64,000 nucleotides of DNA from Stromatinia cepivora (taxonomy: Eukaryota > Ascomycota > Leotiomycetes > Helotiales > Sclerotiniaceae), in the NCBI GenBank assembly GCA_014898415.1, contig RCTD01000042.1, forward strand, positions 62,001-126,000, read 5' to 3'. Below the pieces are notes generated by a model that was given only the letters and a program-made list of their open reading frames with translations, did no database searches and was not told the origin of the DNA. This document shows, piece by piece, positions 51,578-63,637 of this stretch. Made by a program: the position numbers and the translations under genes. Position 1 is the stretch's first letter. Each line of letters starts with the position of its first letter.

Positions 51578-52260
51578 TCACACGGTTGAAGACCGAAAGA
51601 CGTTCTTGCTGGTTAACTTATAATTGGATCGGGCGAAAGTCATCATTTCGACGTGATTGAGCAGCTTCTCAGTAGTGATGCCAACGACCGCCACCGTTGC
51701 GATACCGTCTTCTGAAACCGATAAAAAATGTCCATTAGTGTATGTCGAATGACTTTGCCCATATGATCGATCAATAGAACCATTGTTCATAGATACTGGA
51801 GGAGAAAGGAGCTGCACGAATGAAGCTACATGATAATATCGTGATGATAATAGCGTCGTCCACCTTTTGTCAACTGCCACGACTTGGAAATTGATGTTAG
51901 TCTGGACGTTATAAGATGAAAAGAGGACAAGATATTTACTCCTGCTTCCTTTACAGTAGAAAAGAGCTACTAGAGAGAAGTTGATGATTTGGCATGGAGA
52001 GACACGCGCGATTCCGTGGAAAATGGTTGTTTATAAGATGGATTGACTAAATCGCCATTGAAAAACCCCAGCTTTAGAGGAAAATTTACTTTGAAAGTGT
52101 CTCCCGTTGACGCCCGTATTGCTAAAGGGGTTGAGCGTGTGGGAAGTTGTATGAGTATGGAGATTCCAAGCCCACCAGTAGCAACGACGACGAGGGCTTT
52201 TTGGATACCATGGCTCCTATTCGGATTCTTTTGCTTGTAGCATTAGTGCTAGGAGAGGAT
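51578..52260 (-). pseudogene. Remains of an NmrA/SDR-like NAD(P)-binding gene
   Basis: On the minus strand an open stretch (52,260-51,970) reads KALVVVATGGLGISILIQL, then IRASTGDTFKVNFPLKL. This resembles the Rossmann nucleotide-binding start (GATGxxG, first Gly replaced by Val) and following strand of NmrA-like reductases. A second stretch (51,880-51,578) contains HFLSVSEDGIATVAVVGITT, like the region 'DIAxVAxxxLT' of the same family. The parts are in different frames, no ATG starts the first, and about half the expected length is missing. I read it as a decayed gene; both matches are by eye and weak. Confidence 0.35.
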
Positions 52261-52632
52261 TGGAATAAAAAGAATCGTCTACACCGAAGAGCGGGTAGTT
52301 ACTTATACTTCAATAATATTTATAGATTGTTTTGCCATCCGAAGACCATTGGGCTTTTCAACCAACGTGAGTACATGTGACAATCAAATTCGAAACAACT
52401 TCAGACCGCCTCGATTTCCAAGTCGAGCAGATCAAAACACTGATTGGATATTGGATTGATTGAAATGGTTGTCTCGGATATCTAAACTTCCGAACTCCAG
52501 CGGACACGGAAATTTCATTATCCCGGATGCAAGCACTCTACCTCCTACCCAACAACACCTCATTGTCCCATGATTTATCTCTGCTCCTTAGATTTCTTTT
52601 CTTCCTATTTAGAATAATATATCATTCCAAGA
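52261..52632. other. Upstream region of the Zn2Cys6 gene
   Basis: No supported ORF. A pyrimidine-rich stretch lies at about 52,575-52,610 shortly before the start codon. Confidence 0.4.
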
Positions 52633-54748
52633 ATGGCAGACTCTACGGAAACGGAACGCACAGGTCCCTACGGACGAGCATGTCTCAGCTGTGCCCGTGC
52701 CAAAACTAAATGTAACTTTGGTAGTGATCATAGAATTTGTGAGAGGTATCTCCACCATAATACTCTCCGTACATAACATTTCCTCTTTGTCCGTAGACTA
52801 ATTGATCTAGATGTTCTCGGCTCAAAAGAGCGTGTGTCCTAGCTCCCGTGAAACGGAGACAGAAGCCACGAATAACTGCAGAACGACTTGAACAAAGATT
52901 AGATGGGCTCGTATCTCTACTAAGGACCATTTCACCAAATAATCCTGCGGTTGAGAATGCCCTGAATAATATCACAATTCAGAATTCTGGCAATAATGAA
53001 TCAGGCTTACGCTCTACTGCCGTGAATATACCGGTGAGAGACTCAGATGAGACCGCATCTATTGGCCAGGGTGCGGCTCATTTCCCTCCAACCGCAGCTT
53101 CAATCACAATGGCGCCATATCCATATACGCTACCAGTGGGCGCGGAACCAACATTGGAAGAAGCAGAAAGATATTTTCAATCCTTCTGTACTAGGAATCT
53201 TCCTCACTTTCCATTCATACAGTTTCGAGATGGCATGACTGCCTATCAGCTACGTCAAGAACACCCGTTCTTTTGGTTATGCATCATGACAATGTCATCA
53301 ACTGTAATTGACCGACAAATCACACTTGGCAAAGTAATTCGAGAAATTGCAGCTCGTGAGCTTGTTGTTGAGGGGAAAAGGAATTTAGACCTCTTGCTAG
53401 GCTTGGTTTGTTTTGTCGGATGGTAAGCTCTTTTAGTTTCAATACTGGATTCAGGTCACTTACTGTAGTTCTAGGGGCCAGTATCAGATACGAACCGCAC
53501 CATTCATGACCTTATTCTCTAATCTCATTGTCACACTTGTACTTGATTTGGAACTCCACAAGCCCACTACCGAGGAAGCATCTCACATCTTAGGGGTGGA
53601 ACATGAAACTCGTCATCATGAAATGATGGAGATACCAGTGAATCGGACCATGGAACACCGTCGTCTTATTATAGCTTGTTATTACTTAACTTCAACGTAT
53701 GTGTATAACTTTACTTACTCTGCATGGTAGGATCATCGTGGCCGATGCTAATATTGAAGTTTCTAGTCTATCAACCTTCCACAAGAGATTGGAGAGCGTA
53801 GTCTGGTGTCCCTATCTTGATAAATGCCTATCAACAATAGCAGAAACTAAAGATCCATCTGATGAGCTTTTAGTCAACCAGGTTCGACTCCAACACGTTG
53901 TGCGGAAGACAACTGAAGCATATATACACCTCATTCGCGATGGCACGCCAAGCAAACCTGGTACTTCCAATCTTGTCATGCTCTATATCCAAACTCTTAG
54001 ATCACAATTGGCGGAGGTCAAAAACCAGATACCGTCACATTTGGCTGGCAACAGTACGTAGCATTTCATGGTGAAGATTACACTCCTAGAACTATTTGAT
54101 AACAATTATACAGGGGCGTTAAATCTTCAAGTCTTCGGCACAGAAGTGATGATTGACGAACTTGCCATTCATCTTCCTAACTGCTCAGAATCTACATCTT
54201 TAGATTCCTCACTTTCTCGAATAGAATATCTCCATCGCTGTCTCAACTCCATAAAATCTTGGTTTGACGTTCTACTTAACTCGTCAGCTTCACATTACAT
54301 AGGATTACCACTTCCAATATGGAAACAGTTCGGCGGCGTTTTCTTCCCTTTGTACCGTCTTACGGTATTGAAAGATCCCGCTTGGGATACCAATATGGTC
54401 AGGAAGACTTGTTCACCTGGGCGCATCTTAGATTTGTTAGGTCAAAACTTGAGAGACGCCGAAGTCGAAGCCGCGTGGGAAAAGAATAATAGCGATGTTG
54501 AAAGCATCTTCACGTGTTCAGAAAAGGTCATGAAGATGATGAAAGCATGGGTTGATCGTCTACCGGGATTCAATGCACCCAATGCCAATATTTCTAATCC
54601 TATCGATAACTTTCAAGACAAACAACTACAGCCAATGCCGGAGACAGATCAAATGGCTTGCATGTCAACTTTTATGCCATTGGAGATGGAAGATGTTTGG
54701 TCACAAGATTTTATGGGATTGTGGGATATGTATCCCAATTCTTCATGA
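52633..54748 (+). CDS. Zn2Cys6 fungal transcription factor
   Basis: Five exons in phase: 52,633-52,745, 52,811-53,422, 53,475-53,696, 53,767-54,053 and 54,114-54,748 (622 residues). The binuclear zinc cluster spans the first intron: ACLSCARAKTKC (residues about 16-27), then ICERCSRLKRAC (about 35-46), giving all six Cys, followed by a basic linker KRRQKPRI. The middle region (PTLEEAERYFQSFCTRNLPH, FFWLCIMTMSS, RQITLGKVIREIAARELV) is the fungal-specific regulatory domain. The C-terminus is acidic and Met-rich (MPLEMEDVWSQDFMGLWDMY), a plausible activation tail. The start follows the family rule of a short N-terminus before the cluster. It could control the neighbouring cyclase or hydrolase genes; this is inferred from position only. 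No lesions. Confidence 0.92.
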
Positions 54749-55323
54749 TATTTCTCGTCGATGGTCTGTGGGATTTGGAATACATAATATATTTTTGGTG
54801 CAGTAAGAACATACAGGTAACTGATATTGATAATCAACTCCATTTTACTTTACATGATTTGCATCTTACTGACACTCACTTAAACGATCTATGTCATGCT
54901 GACATTATTTCTGGTATCGGGGTGTATAATTACCCCCACATATACATGAATCCTCCGGGTCCTTGTGAGAACCCGAACCACGATGACTCCACTCGGGTTT
55001 TCTAGGTGATATGAACCCCGCGTTCAACCATAATCATACAATAGGTAGTTGACGTCATATTAGAAGTATACAATAGAAAGTAGAGCTCTAGCTTCGCTCA
55101 AGCTCTATATATTTCAATTCAATCAATTACTTCAGGGGAGCTCTATTTCCGGACAGCATTATACAAAATTGGACGCAGTGCAAAAGTCCGTACAAACGCG
55201 AATCCGGTATAATAACATTGTCCGGTATAGTGGGGTTCTAGTGTACGTATATATTCATTAGTATCTCCTTTAAATTCAACATCACCATAACTTCCCTTGA
55301 CAACTTTGAACTCTACCAACAAA
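54749..55323. other. Intergenic between two plus-strand genes
   Basis: It holds the terminator of the Zn2Cys6 gene and the promoter of the hydrolase gene. The near palindrome AGAGCTCTAGCTTCGCTCAAGC around 55,080-55,105 is the only structure noticed. Confidence 0.4.
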
Positions 55324-56536
55324 ATGGCGTCTCCAACCTTCCCAACAAAAACACATACCACAGCCCGCTCCCTCACCTACTCATACATCCACATCGAACC
55401 ATCGACCCCCTCAAAGCCCTACATTCTCTTCTCCCATGGCTTTCCTTCCTCCTCCCACGACTGGCGCCATCAAATCACCTATCTCTCCTCCAAAGGCTAC
55501 GGAATCATCGCCCCCGACCTTCTCGGGTTCGGTGACACCTCCAAGCCCCTTTCCATCGAATCCTACAAATTCAAAGACATGGCCTCTGATTTGCATGAAA
55601 TACTATCCTTACACTCCATTTCTGCGTCTCATAAAGTGTTAGGTGTAGGACATGACTGGGGAAGTCCCATGCTCTCACGGATGGTAAATTATTATCCGGA
55701 ATTGTTTGAGAAGTTAGTGTTTTTAGACATAGGGTATCAGGCGCCCGATGGACCGGGACTCAATTTCGACATGGTGAAAATGATTAATGCGCAAATTAAA
55801 GAGGCGGCTGGATTTGAAATTTTTGGATATTTTTTGTTCATGGATGAGGAGGGTAGTGCAGAATTGATGGATAAGAATGTACGGTTTCTTGGTTCCCCGA
55901 GTCTGGTTGTGATGAGATAAGATGCTAATGTAACATTGATATAGCCCGAATCGGTCATGTCACTGTTTTACAGCCTAGACAGCGACCTAGGGAAAAAAAA
56001 CTTAGGAGCTACAGGTGCGTTTCGTAAATGGCTTAAGAGGAGTATGATAGCTCCTTACCCAAATTTTGTTACAGACGAGGTGAGCAATTATCTCCAAAAA
56101 CATGATATGCAGATTGAAGATATACGCACATCTGCTGACAGGTTATCTCACAATTAGGACGTAGCAAGTTTTAAAGCCCTATTCTCACCCCAGAATGGAG
56201 GATTTGGTGCTGCAAAAAATTGGTACACAGCACAACTACATGGCATCAATGAAGCCGATGACAAAGGTACCATTCCTCCTCTCCTCATTTTTTCCCCCAA
56301 CGCTCAACCACAGCTAACCACCTCCTCCAGCCATCCCCAAAGAAAAAGCCATTCTCCACCAACCAACCCTCCTCATAACATCTACCAATTACACTAGCTT
56401 AAGCGCGAATTTTGCTTCGCAAATGAAACCTTATGTATCGAATTTGAGGGTTGAGAATTGGGACGTTGGTCATTGGATTCAACTCCAGAAGAGTGAGGAG
56501 ACGAATGCGTTGTTGGGGGAGTTTTTTGAGGGTTGA
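55324..56536 (+). CDS. Alpha/beta hydrolase, epoxide hydrolase type
   Basis: Four exons: 55,324-55,878, 55,945-56,079, 56,158-56,266 and 56,331-56,536 (334 residues). The oxyanion motif HGFPSSSHDWR (residues about 40-50) and GIIAPDLLGFGDTSKP are typical. The nucleophile elbow GVGHDWGSPMLSR carries Asp as in epoxide hydrolases and haloalkane dehalogenases rather than Ser. The catalytic His lies in WDVGHWIQLQK near the C-terminus. The cap region contains FRKWLKR and NWYTAQLHG, the Tyr being a candidate ring-opening residue. At the usual acid position the sequence reads TSTNYTS where homologues have an Asp, so activity may be altered. Probably cytosolic; no signal peptide. Substrate unknown. Confidence 0.88.
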
Positions 56537-57533
56537 CAGGTAGGGGAATAGGTGTGGTGGGATGGGGTTGGTATTTGAATAAATAGGGCTGCTTGGAACG
56601 ATTTCGGTTTTGATATGGTCAAATAGATCAAGGTAGATCAACGGAGCGAGCGAAGTGGGTAAAGTATGCTATAGGAAGCTTGAATAAAAACTGGATGCTA
56701 TGCTTCCTGATATCATCTATTCTATTGAGCCTTTCCAACACCCCTCCCTGAACAGTCCCTGTCACGAACATAATTTCATCCCATCGCATCCTCATCAATA
56801 TAATGTCAAAACATAACGTCAAAATCACCAAATCACAAACGAAGTCGAAGCATATTTTTTTTCTTGCTTTCTTCCATTCCTTTTTTTATTTCATTATACG
56901 GGAGGTCTGAATCTGAATAAAACCAAAGCTAACACTACCACTAATGTTGCTAAAACTGATACTATATGGGTATTGATTGATCCGCTTGCTCGCTCGCTCG
57001 TTCTAGATGCTACATACATTATTAAGACACAAGAAATCCATCACTTGCATGTGTATATGCAATGGAGTATCATTAGTGTTGTTAATGGAATAAGTTGGTA
57101 GAGGCCAGTATTAATCCCCTAGTTGGGGTATTTGTGTATCAGTATCACTGTATAAAGTGGTGTGCGGCTCGGTTTTGGCCGCGAGGGGAAGTGTTGCGAT
57201 TTTTGGTATGTCGCCGACTTTTCTTTCGGGACTTGAGGGTTTGGAGTTCTGTTAGACATTTGGTTGGATGTATATATGTATCTTTTATTCCATGTAAACT
57301 TCGAAATTGAGATAGCCATCAACTCAATGTTATTTTTGTCGTGATCTTGTCTCTTGGCATCAGGTCTTTGATTGAGCAGACCATATAAATCCTGGGTATA
57401 ATGTTGAGTTGGTCTTTTGTGGAGAAGAGACAAGAGCCATTCTCGTGCCTGCTTCTAACCTGTAACTCACCCCGATATATATTCCAGTGCCTCTTTCGTT
57501 CCTGTTCCCTCCCTTTCCTACTTCAAGCATTGT
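56537..57533. other. Convergent intergenic region
   Basis: 3' flanks of the hydrolase (+) and the surface glycoprotein (-). No supported gene. Confidence 0.5.
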
Positions 57534-59041
57534 TCAAGGATGGTAGTATGTCTCATGTCGTACTTTATCCGCATCTGCTTTCCCGTCTCTCATCTCCGTC
57601 TTCTTAAATAATTCCTGCAGCGGACTCAACGGTAACGGCCATTCCACTTCTCCTTCTTCGTCCTCATACTCATCTTCCTCCATTCCCCCTCTTTCACTTC
57701 CTTCCGGTAACACTATTTGTGATAAACTCATCGTTCCGATATCTGTTTCCCCTTCCTTTCCCCCATCTTTCCGTTCACCTAACCCCTCACATCCCGGCGA
57801 ATACAGGGGCGAAGCAGGACTTGCCTCTCTCTTCCTTTTTCTCCTGAAACTTTTCCCAATTGGCGTTAACAATTCACTTCCCACAGGTTCTCTAGCCGGC
57901 AATTCCACCGGTGCCATGACTTCTTTTCCCTGTAACTCTCTCATCTCCATACTATCCCCATGTAACTGAACCTTTCCCCAAGTCCCTAAATGTCCATCGC
58001 CATAACTATTATGACTACTTGTACTCGCCGGGCTGTAGAGACCATCCAACTTTTTGTAGGGTTCGATATCGATTGGGACATGCCGTTGACGAAGGTGATA
58101 TTGCTCTAAGAGGACTTCCCGATTTTGCCTGCGGCGGGTGAAGAAGATTACTATGAAGACGGTGGACATACCGAGGAGGGAACCGATTATGGGGCCGATT
58201 ATCCAGGTTTTGTTGAGAGGAGATGCGGAAGAAGATGACATTAGCGGAACGGTGGAGTTGGAAGTGGAGATACTGCTGGTTTCGGAGTTCATAGTTGCGG
58301 TGGGGGTTGATATTAATGTGGAAGTTGATGCTGAGGTCGAGGATATGGAGCTGGTGAAGGTCGTTGGTCGCGAGGATGCTTTCATGGCGGATATTGATGC
58401 TATATTCAGAGTTAGCTTGATGAATTTATCAGAAGCACTCAAAGTTGGCTGAAGGATTATGCATATACCTTCAGATAGGGCACTGAAATAAGCACTTGCC
58501 CAAGTAGCTGTACTCAAAATCGTCGTCCAATCTCCCGAATCACTATTCGAACTCCCAATCCAATTACTCGCAGGCGTCACCGAACTAATTGATCCCGTTT
58601 TAGTTGAAGAACCTGTCTTTCTTGCTGTCTGTGGAGAACTCGTCGAAGGGCCGGTTCCAACTATTCGTGAATATAAAGATGTTAAGTTCGAAACCTGTAA
58701 TCCGTACTGTTGTACCTCCCCTCCTCCAGGTGTATTAAGACATTTATTCAATTGCGTGGAAATGAGTGGTATTATTTCTTGTAGATCGGTATTGACGTCC
58801 GTATTTTCGATTGAATAGGTCAGCACACAAGTTTGACAGGATCCACAGCTGGTAATGAATGTTGAATTTTCTGCGCAGGAAGACGTGCTGTTAAAGGCCA
58901 ATGCTTCAATCCTGCATGTTGCTTTTATGAATATTAGTTGTCATTGCTCCAATTTCGTCTCGATACCCGCATAATCTATGTTTTAAATCGTAAATCAAAC
59001 TTACGGCAGTTAGGAGAACAATATGACGAGGGCAATAACAT
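57534..59041 (-). CDS. Single-pass Ser/Thr-rich surface glycoprotein, hypothetical
   Basis: The best model has three exons: 59,041-59,005, 58,903-58,469 and 58,399-57,534 (445 residues). A Cys-rich extracellular start (SCAENSTFITSCGSCQTCVL) with N-glycosylation sites is followed by a Ser/Thr-rich stalk (SSISSTSASTSTLISTPTAT), then one transmembrane segment (WIIGPIIGSLLGMSTVFIVI) and RRRQNREVLLEQYHLRQR. The cytoplasmic tail of about 190 residues is acidic near the end (EEDEYEDEEGEVEW). The architecture resembles fungal wall-sensing or adhesion membrane proteins, but no named domain was seen. The first exon and its acceptor (GAAG) are uncertain. The second intron is 69 bp, a multiple of three and stop-free. 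Confidence 0.75.
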
Positions 59042-60055
59042 CGTAGATTGTCTTGATACCAGGGCCGCGGCGATGAATCGAGGAAGATGCATCTCTCCCT
59101 CGCTCTAAAATCCAGATCAAGAGACGAAAACCAAAATCAGAAACGGTACAGGGCCAATGTCTTACGATACACTTTGTCTTGAAGATGCATCTTAATTACT
59201 GGTTGAGGTGGAAAATAGTGGTTCACTCGTAGGAATATGCAACGAGAGAGAAAGGTTTGTGGAGTTGAAAGACACCAAGACTTAGAAGAACTACCACGAG
59301 CCTCAGTTTCCAAGAAAAAAGATACATCATACAAGTATACTTACTTTACACATTATTGGATCAGATGAGGTGTGTGTTATGCGTTTCTTCTTTTGACAAG
59401 CAGGCATGGGGGAGGCATCCAACCTTTGAATATGTATGCACTAGGGGTCCCCGAAACGATCTCGCAAAAGATTCTCAGAAGAATGACAGGAATGGTAAAG
59501 TGTGATGTACCTTGAAGATATCCTGACAGAAAATCTGCCCCGAAGGTCTGGATGAACATGGGGACGCATTTATCATGTTCTAGAAATGGGTAGTTACTAT
59601 TATTACCCCTCCCGGTATTGATCTTTTAAGAGATGGTAAAATACCGAAAACTGGTAAGTTGCACAGAAATATTGTGCGTAGAAACTGGGGGGGAGGGGGT
59701 GACCACCCTTCGCCGACCGTCAGGAGTAGAAATTTATTCAAGTAGGGTTCATACCTCTCATCTAAATGAGGTCCCGATCATTTAAGGTTTTTTGGTTGGA
59801 TAAAGCCAGACCCCCTGTCCAACTCGCTACTACAACAAAAAAGGCATGATCAATGCCGGGGGTATCAAACACGCCTCCAACTTGCAATTAGCTTATTGAG
59901 GCTTGAATTAACGACGCCTTTTCAGCTTTGCCTCTCCTCGACTTGGCAGGAAAGATGGTAACTCCAGGTACGAATGTCTGTTCAAGGAAGAGGGAAAACC
60001 GATTTCATTGTATGTGGTCCAATTAACTGTATTGTAACGAAGGGGAAAGTCAGAA
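59042..60055. other. Intergenic, no supported gene
   Basis: It includes the upstream region of the glycoprotein gene and a G-run (GGGGGGGAGGGGG) near 59,688-59,700. No supported ORF. Confidence 0.45.
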
Positions 60056-60310
60056 CTAGAGCTTCGGGGAAATTGTTTGGAAGGAGAATGGTTTCGGTAT
60101 CAGCGTTGAGGTGAATTGCAGCTCAAACACATGGGTAACATGGATTATTCCTTGTGTATCCCTGGCTGTGATATTCCAAGGAGGAAGTAGTGAGTGTTGG
60201 ACCAATCGTTCGTCTCTCCACCTTTTCATGCATAAGGGAAATTTGAGACTATGTAACATCGAGATTTTGTAAATTAGACCTGAAATTGGATCGCGGTATT
60301 GTGTCGACAT
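60056..60310 (-). CDS. 84-codon ORF, possible gene remnant
   Basis: From ATG at 60,310 to TAA at 60,056 the frame reads MSTQYRDPISGLIYKISMLH, then MKRWRDERLVQHSLLPPWNI and IIHVTHVFELQFTS. The residue pattern looks protein-like, but no family is recognised and no adjoining exon was found. It may be a small gene, a fragment or chance. Confidence 0.25.
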   Translation of the reverse strand: MSTQYRDPISGLIYKISMLHSLKFPLCMKRWRDERLVQHSLLPPWNITARDTQGIIHVTHVFELQFTSTLIPKPFSFQTISPKL

Positions 60311-60804
60311 TCTAATTTTGTATGGCCTGGGAGCTATAGTAAAGAAGCTTAAGTAAAGTTTTCGCGTTAGAACTTTTCCTGGTCCTGTTGTTTTTTTTCT
60401 GCCAAAATTCTCCCTATCATCCGATCTAATTCAGTGTCCCCGGTTTTTAATGCAGTCATCCCAATCCCACAACGCCGCATGATATTGAAGACCAGCCAAC
60501 GCTCAGATGGAAAAATGGAGACGGATTACTTTTGCAATGATCTAGTGATGTTCGCCGTCTAGAATACTCACACTTATGCAAGCTTCAAAGAAATTTAAAT
60601 CCTAGATTATCGTATGAGGTTACACCAAGCACAGGCTACCATATTTCCATGATGCTGATTCGTCAATGTTATCTAATGTTATCAACCCCTCCAAAGTTAT
60701 GCCCCATTCGAGCCTCTATGCAATAGATAAACAATCTCAATAACATACCATTCACAGGTCATCGGTTGCCCTCGTGATTATCGTGAAGCTTTAAGGTGCA
60801 ATGA

Positions 60805-61092
60805 TTATTGCAAAAAAAAAGCTTGATACCGCACGAGGAGTCTTGGCCGGTATGACAAATTAGTAGGGTACATGGATATTGTTCGTGTCTTGTCTGACTC
60901 CTTCCAAATTTCAAGATATGAGCAAGTGATCTTGATATGTTGGAGTTGCACCACTTCGCAGCTTTCTTTCAGAACCTTCCTCGCACGTTGATATCCTGTC
61001 TTTCCTCTTCGAATTCCGACATATATTCTGTCCTTATATTCCGGGTTATCCCCGAATATCTTGAGCAATGGAAAGATGAGATGTGACTGTAG
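60805..61092 (-). pseudogene. Orphan coding fragment of unknown protein
   Basis: An open minus-strand stretch without ATG, preceded by an in-frame TAA, reads FPLLKIFGDNPEYKDRIYVG, then GKTGYQRARKVLKESCEVV and SYLEIWKESDKTRT. The regular amphipathic character suggests a real former exon. It lies just downstream of the transporter gene on the same strand. No family is recognised. Confidence 0.3.
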
Positions 61093-61145
61093 CTGAAATT
61101 ATGTGTCTACTGATATGAAATCGAGAGCATATAGGCTACACAAAA

Positions 61146-62902
61146 CTATAAAGTATACACAAACTCGTGATTCTCCTTATCGGTCAGATCGAGAAACTCC
61201 TGCTTATCTAGCTTTCTGTATCCTGGCGCGGCTCTAATCGCTTCATTCTTCTTGTTCATCTTATTGTAGTACCAAGCAATGAAAGCTACATCAATGGCAG
61301 CTACTCCAAAACATATAATAATCGTTATTTCCGCCGGCTTGTATCGTGGCGCATCTTCTGGCCTGAATATCTGGGGTCCGACTATGTTCCCTACGCAGTA
61401 GGCAACTAAAAACAGGGCTGCAACTGTTGTTTTTTTAGTGTAGCCTGCGACATTACTTGATATCATAGAGAGGAGTGCAGTGAAGGGTGTTGCTGAAGCT
61501 TGTATCAAGTAATAGCCTGCCAAACGACCACTGTCATTGGATAAGGGGAGGGCAACTATGAGGATCATGCCTAGCATCGCAATTAAAAGACCGGATATAG
61601 AGATCAAGAGCCTATGACCGTATTTATCTCCAAGGTAACCACAGACAAGGAGAGTTACAACTTCAACAACACCACCCGGGCTTCCGTAAAGAAGTGATTC
61701 ATCGGGAGTGTAACCAAATGAGACAATGAGCTGGGAAAAGAAGTTCGAGATTCCGCCTGAGAATTGTCAGTTATAATTGATTGTCAACGATAGAGCATTC
61801 AGATTTTCCTTACCATTAGGTATATCTGCTATCAATGCATAAAAGACGAACGCCCAAGTGATCGGATCGGCCAAAGCTTCTTTCAATTGGTACATTTTAA
61901 AATGCTTATTGCCTACGCCTTGTTGGTTGTTTCTAATACGCTCAACTGCCATAAGTCTCTCTTTCGGGGTAAGAAACCTGGCATTCAATTGATTGTCCGG
62001 CATGAAATAAAGAAATATGCACCCAATAGCAATTGTTAACAGGCCAATGGTCAAAAATATAATCTTCCACGGCGCAATGGTCGCTCCATGTTTCTTAACA
62101 CCAACTGAAATGCCGTAGGCAACGAGACCACCAAATATTTGAGCAAACCCATTGAAACTGAACCAGATTCCAGTCCTCAGTCCTTGCTCTTCTTTCGTGT
62201 ACCATTGGGATGTAAAAAAGGCAAATCCAGGAGTGACTGCAGCTTCGAAGACTCCAAGGAAGAAGCGCACAGCCACGGCACCTGCAAAATTGCTTGTCGC
62301 CGCCATGCAACACAATGTACCACCCCAAGCTATGATATTGAAAGACGACCATTTAGCAAGGGGTAATCTCTGCAGTAAACGATTGGTCGGATACTCCCAA
62401 ACCAAATAACCAATGTAGAACATGGATCTGCACAAATCAGCAAAGAAAAATCTCCAAGCGTGAGTTGAACAATCTCACCCTAACCATTGGTAGTTATCAC
62501 CCTCAAGATTGAGTGAGGTCTTCATACCCATAATACTAGCATATGAAAGTGCTGTCTTATCGAGAAAGTTGAGGCCATACACAACACAGAGCATCTGTGA
62601 ATGGCGGTAAATAAAAGAACTTCTTGAAGCATAGCAGCAGAAACAAAACATACTGGCATCAAATTCCAATCAATTTTTCTCAACAATTGCTTCTCCATCT
62701 CTAGTGTCATGACAATAACTCCACCATCATCACCAGCAAACGCCTTAAGTGCCTCATCACCATCATTTGGATCGGCATGCTTGAACATACGATTTTTTAG
62801 CCCCCCTTCATCTAATGTGACATTTTGTTCTAAGTCTTGTGACTGCTTTTTGATATCATCAGAGTCGGTGGATATGTGTTTTTCATTGATTAGGTCGGCC
62901 AT
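61146..62902 (-). CDS. MFS transporter, allantoate permease / anion:cation symporter family
   Basis: Four exons in phase: 62,902-62,654, 62,591-62,479, 62,427-61,814 and 61,756-61,146 (528 residues). After a hydrophilic N-terminus of about 80 residues come IDWNLMPMLCVVYGLNFLDK (TM1 with the family's D-K pair), YASIMGMKTSLNLEGDNYQW, GSMFYIGYLVWEYPTNRLLQ and GVFEAAVTPGFAFFTSQWYT (TM4-5), then EQGLRTGIWFSFNGFAQIFG. The second half follows from NGGISNFFSQL to the GYYLIQASATPFTALLSM and TKKTTVAALFLVAYCVGNIV repeats. This matches the Dal5-like ACS family, which imports small organic acids, vitamins or ureides by proton symport at the plasma membrane. The start at 62,902 is the first ATG of the conserved N-terminus. 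No lesions. Confidence 0.92.
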
Positions 62903-63637
62903 ATCGTAAGTAATCTTACGATTGTCTCCAGAAGGGATGTGCAACCTGGAGGCGAGGAGGACGAATGAGAAATGCAGTTCTTGATGTAGAAGGGAGAGCA
63001 ATGCTTTTTATTAACGATGGAACTATAGTACAAGTACAGGACAGTAAAAGTAGTTCCAATGAGCACAGAGTTTGCGCTACCTCAAGATCATCATCGCCCC
63101 GCAAAGCCGTTATCAACTAATCTCTCATCCGCCCCCCTCATGTTTTAAAGATACATTTGAAAACCTCATTAGTGTATGTTCTTACATCATTTCTTATCTG
63201 CCGTTCTTTAGCTACTTGAGAGGGATATAAGATATGAAAATGAGGGAGAAACATCGGTTGTTGCAGCAAGAGAAAATGATTGGAGAAAATATATGGAAAA
63301 TGATACTTAAACGGAAAAATGATTGCATATAAAAAAGATGAAAAAGGAAGGTCACAATCTTCATCAGGGAATGAATGATTAATTTTGACTCAGATATCGA
63401 TAACAATCCCATGATCTGGTGGACATGGTGTCTCATTATGGTACCACTTCTTTTTTTTTTTTACCACAAATGATTGTTCACAAACACTCCACTTCGACAT
63501 CAATCTATCAACATTGATATTCTTGTGACAAGCAGCTTTCGAATAGCAGAGAATTCTTTTTCGATTGAATGATTCAATATGAAGCCCATCTTGCCTTTAA
63601 CAGTCGACACGCAAGATAATAATCAATTGCTACATCT
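62903..63637. other. Upstream region of the transporter gene
   Basis: Expected promoter. No coding signal was seen. A poly-T run lies at 63,451-63,462. Confidence 0.4.

Noticed and set aside
58138..58452. Plus-strand 104-codon ORF
   Set aside because: Antisense to the Ser/Thr-rich region of the glycoprotein gene; Glu/Val-rich composition is the mirror of those codons.
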